Source: Lewinella sp. LCG006
Lineage (GTDB): Bacteria > Bacteroidota > Bacteroidia > Chitinophagales > Saprospiraceae
NCBI RefSeq assembly: GCF_040784935.1
Contig: NZ_CP160680.1
Span: 5,809,802-5,873,801, forward strand
Direction of reading: 5' to 3'
DNA length: 64,000 nucleotides
A program made the position numbers and the translations under genes. The first letter of the stretch is position 1. Every line of letters begins with the position of its first letter. Below, in pieces: positions 28,351-35,881 of this stretch. The notes beneath the pieces are model-generated. The model did not search any database and had not been told where the DNA came from. It saw only the letters and a program-made list of their open reading frames with translations.

Positions 28351-30204
28351 ATGGCAACCGCAGTAATTCAACCGAATACGGTAGAAGAAAAGCTGATCGA
28401 AGAGCTTGGTTATGAGGATCATTTTCATGACCATCACCACGGCGATAAGTATCAGTCAAGCTTTATCACTACCTATATTTTTAGTCAAGATCACAAGATC
28501 ATTGCGAAGCAGTTCCTGATTACCGGGATGTTTTGGGCCGTGATTGGTGGTTTGATGTCATTGGTGTTTCGCCTCCAGCTTGGTTTCCCCGAGGAAAGCC
28601 TTGCTTGGTTGAAGCCCGTGTTAGGCAAGTGGATTGAGATCAACAGCGAAGGTATGGGGGCTTTGTCCCAGGAATTTTACTATGCATTGGTGACGATGCA
28701 CGGTACGATTCTGGTCTTCTTCGTATTGACCGCTGGATTAAGTGGTACATTTAGTAACCTACTTATTCCATTGATGGTCGGTGCCCGTGATATGGCATCT
28801 CCATTATTGAACATGATGTCTTACTGGTTTTTCTTTTTAGCCGGTTTGGTAATGTTCTTTTCCTTATTCCTGAGTACTGGCCCATTTTCAGGAGGCTGGA
28901 CAGCCTATCCTCCACTGAGCATTTTGCCAGAAGCTTCAGGTGGTTCTGGTGCAGGTATGACGATGTGGACCTTGAGTCTGGTACTCTTTGTAGTGTCTGT
29001 ATTGTTAGGTGGTATCAACTACATCACCACGGTGCTTAACCTTCGCACCAAAGGAATGACCATGTGGCGTATGCCGTTGCCGATTTGGGCATTCTTCATC
29101 ACTGCAATCATTGGACTTTTGTCTTTCCCGGTATTGGCTTCTGCGTTCTTCCTGGTCATGTGTGACCGTGAATTGGGTACGAGCTTTTACCTAAGTGAAA
29201 TCTTCATTGGAGGTCAGGCACTTGACCACGTAGGAGGTAGCCCGGTACTTTACCAGCATTTGTTCTGGTTCTTGGGTCACCCTGAGGTATATATCATTAT
29301 CCTTCCTGCGATGGGTATTGTTTCTGAAGTACTTTCGGTGAATGCACGTAAGCCAATCTTTGGTTACAAAGCGATGGTTTATTCCATTCTTGCGATTGCA
29401 TTCCTTTCGTTTATCGTATGGGCGCACCACATGTTTATGTCAGGTGTTAATCCATTTATCTCGAACTTCTTCGTCATCTTCACACTGATTATTGCAGTAC
29501 CATCTGCGGTAAAGGTGTTCAACTGGATTGCGACTTTATACGGTGGTAACATCCGCTTTAATCCAGCGATGTTGTTTGCCATCGGTTTCGTGTCAATGTT
29601 TATTTCAGGTGGATTGACCGGTATTTTCCTTGGTAATTCCGCCATTGATATTCAGATGCACGATACCTACTTCGTAGTAGCTCACTTCCACATTGTGATG
29701 GGGGTTGCGGCCTTCTTTGGGATGTATGCTGGTGTTTATCACTGGTTCCCTAAGTTATATGGCCGATTTATGAACGATACGCTGGGTAAAATTCACTTTT
29801 GGGGTACCATGGTTGGAGCTTATGCCATCTTCTGGCCTATGCACTACATTGGTATGGCTGGTGTACCACGCCGTTACTATTCCTTTGATATTTTCCAGAC
29901 GTTCAGCCACTTTGCTGAGATGAATAAATTCATCACGGTAGCTGCAATTTTAGTATTTGCTTTCCAGGTACTGTTTATCATCAACTTCTTCTACAGCATT
30001 TGGCGTGGTAAGAAAATGACGACACAGAATCCTTATGGTGCTACTACCCTTGAGTGGACTACTCCGATCAAAACCGGACACGGCAACTGGCCAGGAAAAA
30101 TTCCTGCTGTTCAGCGTTGGCCATATGACTATGGTAAGGACGGTCAGGATTTCATCCCTCAGATTATGCCCCTAAAAGAAGGTGAGCACGACGGTGGTCA
30201 TTAA
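28351..30204 (+). CDS. coxA: Cytochrome c oxidase subunit I
   Basis: The catalytic haem-copper subunit, 617 residues, about 12 helices. The binuclear-centre motif WFLGHPEVYIIILP (His ligand and cross-linked Tyr) and the later VVAHFHIVMG haem-binding helix are present. The N-terminal tail is His/Asp-rich. With the CuA-bearing subunit II this is an aa3-type oxidase receiving electrons from ACIII. It starts 48 bp after coxB. Confidence 0.96.
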   Translation: MATAVIQPNTVEEKLIEELGYEDHFHDHHHGDKYQSSFITTYIFSQDHKIIAKQFLITGMFWAVIGGLMSLVFRLQLGFPEESLAWLKPVLGKWIEINSEGMGALSQEFYYALVTMHGTILVFFVLTAGLSGTFSNLLIPLMVGARDMASPLLNMMSYWFFFLAGLVMFFSLFLSTGPFSGGWTAYPPLSILPEASGGSGAGMTMWTLSLVLFVVSVLLGGINYITTVLNLRTKGMTMWRMPLPIWAFFITAIIGLLSFPVLASAFFLVMCDRELGTSFYLSEIFIGGQALDHVGGSPVLYQHLFWFLGHPEVYIIILPAMGIVSEVLSVNARKPIFGYKAMVYSILAIAFLSFIVWAHHMFMSGVNPFISNFFVIFTLIIAVPSAVKVFNWIATLYGGNIRFNPAMLFAIGFVSMFISGGLTGIFLGNSAIDIQMHDTYFVVAHFHIVMGVAAFFGMYAGVYHWFPKLYGRFMNDTLGKIHFWGTMVGAYAIFWPMHYIGMAGVPRRYYSFDIFQTFSHFAEMNKFITVAAILVFAFQVLFIINFFYSIWRGKKMTTQNPYGATTLEWTTPIKTGHGNWPGKIPAVQRWPYDYGKDGQDFIPQIMPLKEGEHDGGH

Positions 30205-30210
30205 GAATAA

Positions 30211-31158
30211 ATGAAGCATTCAATTTCTAAGCATAAAGAAACAGTTCTGGATCCGATAACTGATAGCGCAACAATTGATAAGCCATTCGCTGCGCTGCGA
30301 CTTCGGATCCAGGATTTGCTTCTGCTGGTGAAATTCCGGCTATCAGCAACGGTTGTTTTCTCTTCAGTAATCGCTTATTTGATTGCTGCTACAGGCACCA
30401 TTAGTTTTACCTCCTTAGCAATTTTAGCGGCGGGAGGATTCTTGACTACTGGAGCTGCAAATACCCTTAATCAGGTATTGGAAAAAGATTACGACCGATT
30501 GATGAAACGTACTGCAAACCGCCCTTTGGCGGCTGGGAGAATGAAAACTTCTGAAGCAGTATTGGCAGCAGGATTTATGAGTCTTTTTGGCATTAGCTTA
30601 TTGGCCTTGTTCAATCCTTGGACTGCTTTTTTTGGAACTTTTGCATTAGTAAGTTACGCTTTCGTCTACACACCAATGAAGCGCGTTTCCCCGGGAGCTG
30701 TGTTAATTGGTGCGGTGCCTGGTGCGCTTCCTACCCTCATAGGGTGTGTAGCTGCTCAGGGAGAGTTGACCTGGTTAGGGCTAACCCTCTTCGCTATCCA
30801 GTTTTGTTGGCAATTTCCCCACTTTTGGTCGATTGCTTTCCTAGGTTACGAAGACTACTCCAAGGCAGGTTACCAACTCGTTCCAGAAGTGGAAGGAGAA
30901 ATCGACTTGAAAAAACTAGGCCAACAGGCTTTAGTATACGCATTGGTACTGGTACCGCTTGGTTTACTTCCTGCTTACTTTGGGTACACCGGATGGTGGT
31001 CGGGAGGTATTGTTGCCTTTTTAGGCGTATGCTACAGTTATTTTGCTTGGCGTTTCTTGCTACAACCAGAACGAAAAACCGCTTTGCAGCTAATGTTCTT
31101 TTCCTTTGGCTATATCCCGCTATCGCTTTTGCTTTTTTGGGGGGATAAAATGATTTAA
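30211..31158 (+). CDS. ctaB: Protohaem IX farnesyltransferase (haem O synthase)
   Basis: A UbiA-superfamily membrane protein of 315 residues that farnesylates haem B to haem O, a step toward haem A for the oxidase. The first Asp-rich motif (NTLNQVLEKDYDRLMKRTANRPLA, about residues 85-110) and the second (LGYEDYSKAGYQLVP) are typical. It starts six bases after coxA, within the oxidase operon. Confidence 0.94.
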   Translation: MKHSISKHKETVLDPITDSATIDKPFAALRLRIQDLLLLVKFRLSATVVFSSVIAYLIAATGTISFTSLAILAAGGFLTTGAANTLNQVLEKDYDRLMKRTANRPLAAGRMKTSEAVLAAGFMSLFGISLLALFNPWTAFFGTFALVSYAFVYTPMKRVSPGAVLIGAVPGALPTLIGCVAAQGELTWLGLTLFAIQFCWQFPHFWSIAFLGYEDYSKAGYQLVPEVEGEIDLKKLGQQALVYALVLVPLGLLPAYFGYTGWWSGGIVAFLGVCYSYFAWRFLLQPERKTALQLMFFSFGYIPLSLLLFWGDKMI

Positions 31159-31163
31159 AAGAA

Positions 31164-31751
31164 ATGACAGATTCTATCATGGCGCAGCAAACCGGCAGTA
31201 GTAGAAATAAAATTCACCCCAAGAAATTTGCACTTTGGGTGGCTTGTGCGAGTATGTCGATGCTATTTGCGGCACTTACCAGTGCTTACATGGTGCGACA
31301 GGCTGCTGGAAATTGGTTAGAATTTCCGTTGCCAAATATTTTTTTCGTGAATACACTGGTGATTTTGGTTAGCAGTGTAACTTTGCACGGATCTTATCTC
31401 GCGTTCAAAAGTGAACGGGAGAACTTATACAAAGGATTATTAGTCGTTAGCATGCTTTTAGGCCTCACCTTCGTAGCACTACAGTACCAAGGTTGGGAAG
31501 CACTGGCAGCAATGGGTATTCCTTTGAAATTGAATCCTAGCGGTGATTTTGTCTATGCTCTTTCGTGGATCCATTTGGCTCACGTTTTGGGCGGACTCGC
31601 TGCTTTGATGATTGCGCTCATTATCGCTTTTTCCCGCAAGTTCAAACTGACACCTGCGCGGAAACTAAGATTTGAGCTCACTCTAACTTACTGGCATTTT
31701 GTGGGAGGCGTATGGCTGTACCTTGTCGTATTCATGGCATTTCAGCGATAA
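31164..31751 (+). CDS. Haem-copper oxidase subunit III (first, short copy)
   Basis: A 195-residue subunit III-type protein with five hydrophobic segments and the usual WIHLAHVLGGL and TYWHFVGGVWLYL helices. The ATG five bases after ctaB is used; a second Met six codons in is possible. The next gene encodes another, larger subunit III-like protein, so the locus has two of this family, as seen in other Bacteroidota cox loci. Confidence 0.88.
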   Translation: MTDSIMAQQTGSSRNKIHPKKFALWVACASMSMLFAALTSAYMVRQAAGNWLEFPLPNIFFVNTLVILVSSVTLHGSYLAFKSERENLYKGLLVVSMLLGLTFVALQYQGWEALAAMGIPLKLNPSGDFVYALSWIHLAHVLGGLAALMIALIIAFSRKFKLTPARKLRFELTLTYWHFVGGVWLYLVVFMAFQR

Positions 31752-31894
31752 ACCCAGGAAAGCTGGTATTTGAAAAAGACAAAACGAAAAGCATAACTGG
31801 TCGGGTAAAAGACCTTGATGCTTTGTCGCTATGAGCTTGTCCCTCCACTGAGGGCAACTCGATATTAAATGTTAGACAAAACAAAAGCTGCACG

Positions 31895-32875
31895 ATGGCA
31901 GAACATGACACTACTGTAATGGAACACGATGTCCACCATGATCAAGGAGGATCTTGGGATGGCGGTACAGCACCGTTTCAGGCGAGTTACGGCAAGTTGA
32001 TGATGTGGTATTTCCTACTCTCAGATGCTTTTACCTTTTCTGGCTTTTTGATTGCTTACGGCTCATTGCGCTTTAGCAGTCCAACCTGGCCCGTACCAGA
32101 TTTTGTGTTTTCAACGGCACCTTTTGGTCTGCACGGGGCTCCTTTGATTTTCGTAACCTTCATGTCATTCTTGCTGATCATCAGCTCTGTGACGATGGTG
32201 CGCGCGGTACAGGAAGGACATCGCGAAAACAAGCGCGGAGTAGTCTTCTGGATGCTTTTAACGGTACTGGGCGGAGCAGGTTTCTTGGGTTGTCAGGCTT
32301 GGGAATGGAACAACCTGATCGGTACAGAGCACATGTCTGTCACCCGCAACCCTTTCGGTACGCACACGGAAGAGGGCGTTTATCTGGGGGTTGATGGCAA
32401 ACCAGGTGAAGAAGAAGTAGCCGCAGGACAAACCTTTTTGCTACACATGGCCGACCTTGATCCTTCTTTGTCCGACGAAGCTGTTATTGCTTCTTTTTCT
32501 GGACACGGTGAAGAAGAAGGACATGCTAGCCACGCGGTGAATGCTTACGACAAGGATTATGGTTTCATGTATGTTGATGAAGCTGGATTTATCCACCGTA
32601 AATATGTGGTTACCGAAGGAGAAAATCCTGGTGAGATCATGATGGAAGATTATGGCCCCAAAGCCTTTGGTGCTTTATTCTTCGGAATTACGGGTTTCCA
32701 CGGTTTCCACGTACTATCAGGTGTCGTTTTCCTTTTGATCATTTTGATCAATGCAGGAAGTGGCGTTTATGCTGCTCGTAAGAACGGCTATGAGATGGTA
32801 GAAAAAATCGGTTTGTACTGGCACTTTGTAGATTTGGTCTGGGTGTTTGTATTCCTGGTGTTTTACCTCCTTTAA
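31895..32875 (+). CDS. Haem-copper oxidase subunit III (second, long copy)
   Basis: A 326-residue subunit III protein. The helices FGITGFHGFHVLSGVVFLLIILI and LYWHFVDLVWVFVFLVFYLL are those of CtaE/CoxC. Between helices (about residues 145-250) there is a hydrophilic insert of about 100 residues, with a His/Glu-rich part, not found in the short copy. It starts 143 bp after the first subunit III gene; that gap shows no promoter or terminator I can support. Confidence 0.92.
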   Translation: MAEHDTTVMEHDVHHDQGGSWDGGTAPFQASYGKLMMWYFLLSDAFTFSGFLIAYGSLRFSSPTWPVPDFVFSTAPFGLHGAPLIFVTFMSFLLIISSVTMVRAVQEGHRENKRGVVFWMLLTVLGGAGFLGCQAWEWNNLIGTEHMSVTRNPFGTHTEEGVYLGVDGKPGEEEVAAGQTFLLHMADLDPSLSDEAVIASFSGHGEEEGHASHAVNAYDKDYGFMYVDEAGFIHRKYVVTEGENPGEIMMEDYGPKAFGALFFGITGFHGFHVLSGVVFLLIILINAGSGVYAARKNGYEMVEKIGLYWHFVDLVWVFVFLVFYLL

Positions 32876-32947
32876 TAAATTTGCTAAATTTCAACCTAGG
32901 AGTCATCTCCTCTAGTTGATTACGATAATATTTCAATTCTATCCGAA

Positions 32948-33373
32948 ATGGCTGGACATAAAACATACGAAGAATCGATCAGAGATGTATACAAAGGCTT
33001 AGCGTTGCTAGGTGCTGTAACTTTGGTTGAGGTATTCATCTCTTTGCTAGGCAAGGGGCACATTGGTATCGATGTAAGTGAGTACAAAGTTGTATTAGGC
33101 ATCGTTGCGCTTGCTCTGATTGGGCTTTCGCTTTACAAAGCGTATTTCATTATCTATGAGTTCATGCACATGCGTTATGAGGTGAAAGGCCTGGCCATGA
33201 GTGTACTACTCCCCACACTGTTATTGGTTTGGGCACTGATTGCTTTCTTCCAGGAAGGCAACAGTTGGAAAGAACGTCGCGAAGATGTGAAGAAGCGGGA
33301 ACAGGTTGATCCTAACGCAACTCCTGCCCAGGAAAGCTTCCTCCTTTCTGAGGACACTTACCTGCTAAGCTAG
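32948..33373 (+). CDS. Cytochrome c oxidase subunit IV (prokaryotic)
   Basis: A 141-residue protein with three hydrophobic segments (about residues 17-36, 47-70 and 84-105), the layout of prokaryotic COX subunit IV (CtaF/CoxD-like). The position after subunit III supports the call. The charged tail (KERREDVKKREQ) should face the cytoplasm. Confidence 0.85.
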   Translation: MAGHKTYEESIRDVYKGLALLGAVTLVEVFISLLGKGHIGIDVSEYKVVLGIVALALIGLSLYKAYFIIYEFMHMRYEVKGLAMSVLLPTLLLVWALIAFFQEGNSWKERREDVKKREQVDPNATPAQESFLLSEDTYLLS

Positions 33374-33413
33374 CGTAAAAGAAATTATTGCTCATCCTTC
33401 CCAATGGATATTG

Positions 33414-33455
33414 CACTAGTCATCTCGTAGCTTCGAGATGACTAGTGTAGTTTTT
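33414..33455 (+). terminator. Terminator after the oxidase subunit IV gene
   Basis: Perfect 14-base arms, cactagtcatctcg and cgagatgactagtg, around a 6-base loop, followed by tagttttt. It may end or attenuate the main act/cox transcript before the accessory genes. Confidence 0.75.
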
Positions 33456-33553
33456 AGACCATCCGAAAGGTATTGTCATATTTTGGTGAGGATGTGGGTT
33501 GGGCTAAACCTGATCGATAAGCAATTGTTCTATATTTTACAATAAAAGAGTTT

Positions 33554-34213
33554 ATGACAAATCCACAAGAGCGTCCCAGTGTTTTTGGAAGGATCGCTTC
33601 CATTTTGGCGCTTACTTTTTTTCTGGTAGTCTTACCATTAGGGAGTTATATCTACCTAAAAAAAGGCTACGAGTACCAGAAAGAGGCCATGCAAGGCTTG
33701 CGTAAAGAGCAGCGCTTAACAGATATTACGGGCTTAAAACTATTGGATGGTCAGTTGCCAAGGATGGAAATTGGTGAAAGCTTCTATTTGCTCGGATTAT
33801 TACCCGCCTCTGCTGATTCCGAGAAATATGCCAGCGTATTAAAAATGTTGCATCAGCAATTTGACATTCCTGAAAACCTCGAGTTATGGACGCTTTTTGA
33901 GCAAGGCGACAGCTCAACGGTAGTCGCTTTTCAGCGTAAATACAAGCTCCCAGTTGATACTGCACAGCTGCTGTACTGGGGGAGTAATCAAGCTCAATTT
34001 GATCAGTTTGTTGGGCAATTAGCCCTTGTACCGGAAGAAAAAGCAACGCTCAAAGATGGATTGATTGTGCTTTTGGATGATTCTCTTTATATAAGACAAG
34101 CTTATCCTTATCAAGACGAACAAATTTTGCAAAAATTGGTAGAGCGCACAGCGATATTACTACCAGAAAGAGATAAACCCAAACCTGAATTACGCCGCGA
34201 GGCAGAAATGTAA
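33554..34213 (+). CDS. Membrane-anchored protein in the SCO position, without cysteines
   Basis: A 219-residue protein with one N-terminal membrane segment (about residues 13-35). The stretch EKYASVLKMLHQQFDIPENLELWTLFE resembles the part of SCO1/SenC proteins after the copper site, and SCO genes often sit here in Bacteroidota cox loci. However, the protein has no Cys at all, so it lacks the CxxxC copper site. I read it as a SCO/thioredoxin-like derivative with another role; a unique family is possible. Confidence 0.6.
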   Translation: MTNPQERPSVFGRIASILALTFFLVVLPLGSYIYLKKGYEYQKEAMQGLRKEQRLTDITGLKLLDGQLPRMEIGESFYLLGLLPASADSEKYASVLKMLHQQFDIPENLELWTLFEQGDSSTVVAFQRKYKLPVDTAQLLYWGSNQAQFDQFVGQLALVPEEKATLKDGLIVLLDDSLYIRQAYPYQDEQILQKLVERTAILLPERDKPKPELRREAEM

Positions 34214-34228
34214 AGTGAGCGTATAAAA

Positions 34229-34361
34229 ATAAGGTGATCCAATTTGGGTTTAGTAAAAAAAGATAAGCAACTGAGTGAAATGAAGCCTGCCTGCCTTGCA
34301 GCGAGCAGGCAGGTTGCGTTCTTTTTCTTACTAAGCCTTGAAACAAATTGGATCATCTTAT
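34229..34361. repeat. Nested palindromic element
   Basis: Outer arms 34229-34245 and 34345-34361 match at 16 of 17 positions. Inside them a second pair (ttagtaaaaaaag near 34250 against ctttttcttactaa near 34320) and a perfect 9-base GC stem cctgcctgc / gcaggcagg (34286-34294 / 34305-34313) complete a long folded structure of 133 bases. It separates the SCO-position gene from the DUF420 gene and has the look of a MITE or other mobile palindrome. Confidence 0.6.
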
Positions 34362-34389
34362 TTTAGCTCGAATACAAAGATCAATCAAG

Positions 34390-34968
34390 ATGACGGAAAC
34401 ACAACTTGCTACAGAGCGTAAGCTCAAAACCTTTACTTGGATTGTTACCTTCTTGGTACTCGTTCTTGTCGGTTTAATGAGAAGGGTGAAAGTACCTCTT
34501 CCTGAAGGCGTAGATTTCTCCTTTTTACCACCTTTTTATTCTTTACTGAATGGACTTGCTGCATTAACCTTGCTGGCATCCTTGTACTTTATAAAGAAGA
34601 AAAAGGTAGTGATCCATCGGAAACTAAATTTCCTGGCCCTGGGGCTTTCGGCTTTGTTTCTTTTGTGTTATGTCTTGTACCACTTTACTACCCCAGAAAC
34701 GATTTTTGGGGATGCCGATGGTGACAAAGTACTAAGTGCGGTAGAAGCCGCTGCGGTAGCGGGGGTAAGACCTTATTACCTGGCGCTCCTTTTTAGCCAT
34801 ATTTTTCTGGCGGCCGTTAGCCTACCTTTTATTTTGTTAACTTTCATCAAAGCTTATACCGAGCAATTTGAGCAGCACAAAAAGTATGCCCGTTATGTCT
34901 GGCCGGTATGGTTTTATGTTTGCCTGACGGGGCCCATCTGTTATCTATTATTGAAGCCTTATTATTAA
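34390..34968 (+). CDS. DUF420 membrane protein
   Basis: The ATG at 34390 is used; the longer frame would start at a TTG inside the palindromic element. The 192-residue protein has five hydrophobic segments, and the LNFLALGLSALFLLCYVLYHF and conserved His positions fit DUF420 (CtaM-like) proteins, which are found in oxidase operons and implicated in oxidase maturation. It overlaps the next gene by one base (taATG). Confidence 0.82.
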   Translation: MTETQLATERKLKTFTWIVTFLVLVLVGLMRRVKVPLPEGVDFSFLPPFYSLLNGLAALTLLASLYFIKKKKVVIHRKLNFLALGLSALFLLCYVLYHFTTPETIFGDADGDKVLSAVEAAAVAGVRPYYLALLFSHIFLAAVSLPFILLTFIKAYTEQFEQHKKYARYVWPVWFYVCLTGPICYLLLKPYY

Positions 34969-35246
34969 TGAATGCTAAAGATTTAGCCATGAAGAATATC
35001 AATAAGATTTTACCTTTTTTATTACTAGTGATCGTTTTTTGCCTACCGTTATTAGTAGAAGCCCAGTGTCCGATGTGTCGTATGACGGCCGAGAGCAATC
35101 TGGCCAACGGCGGTCAGGAAGGCGAAGGCCTCAATAACGGTATTCTCTATATGCTGGCCACGCCTTATTTACTAATAGGTGTCATTGGCTACGTTTGGTG
35201 GCGGAACCGCAAGAAAGACAGCGAGACAGAATTGGAAGCGGAGTAA
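34968..35246 (+). CDS. Small membrane protein of the oxidase locus
   Basis: About 92 residues: a signal-like helix ending LLVEA, then QCPMCRMTAES, and a second helix (MLATPYLLIGVIGYVWW) with a charged tail. The start overlaps the DUF420 stop codon; an in-frame ATG at 34989 would begin directly with the hydrophobic segment and is equally possible. CPMC could bind a metal. Short proteins of this form recur at the end of Bacteroidota cox loci, but I know no assigned function. Confidence 0.7.
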   Translation: MNAKDLAMKNINKILPFLLLVIVFCLPLLVEAQCPMCRMTAESNLANGGQEGEGLNNGILYMLATPYLLIGVIGYVWWRNRKKDSETELEAE

Positions 35247-35255
35247 TAAATATTG

Positions 35256-35672
35256 TTATTCCGAGCTCCCTTTCCGGTAACGCTTTTCGTTGTCCTGAAA
35301 AGTAGAAGCAGCCAGTACAAGCCATCCTGCTACGAAGAGCAAACCTCCAATAGGCGTGATTGGACCTAATATTCCCGTTGGTAAATCAACAATATCAGTA
35401 AAGGTGAGTAGATAGAGCGATCCCGAGAAGCAAGCAATACCTCCTAAAAACAACCAGCCAGCAATTGGCATAAGGCTGGTTTTTCTAAAATAAAGCAAGG
35501 TGCCGATGAGTAGCAAGGCAAAAGCATGATAAATCTGATACCGAGTGGCGGTCTCAAAAATTCCTAGTTTCTCCGGGCTGACGATTTCTTTCAAACCATG
35601 CGCACCAAAAGCCCCAAAAACAACTCCAAGTGCCATCAATACGGCACCAAGGCGTAGAAAATTCTTGCGCAT
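35256..35672 (-). CDS. DUF423 membrane protein
   Basis: A 138-residue protein with four hydrophobic segments and the typical FGAFGAHGLKE motif (about residues 21-31) of DUF423. The function of the family is not established. It faces the oxidase locus end to end with a gap of nine bases, so the two transcripts converge here without a clear terminator. Confidence 0.88.
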   Translation of the reverse strand: MRKNFLRLGAVLMALGVVFGAFGAHGLKEIVSPEKLGIFETATRYQIYHAFALLLIGTLLYFRKTSLMPIAGWLFLGGIACFSGSLYLLTFTDIVDLPTGILGPITPIGGLLFVAGWLVLAASTFQDNEKRYRKGSSE

Positions 35673-35881
35673 TATGTATATTTTAATGCGTTAATAAATA
35701 TATATGCACGGTTTTGAAGCTTATCTGCGAGGGAACTTTACGTGTTCTGCACAGACATTTAGGGGGAAGGGTACTGTAAATATCAATGGTCGACTACTAA
35801 GACGGCTCAAATGTCTGAAAAAATTGGCGGAAATAATAATCTTACCCATCTTTGATTTCTAATCTTTAGTTTACCTGTTCT

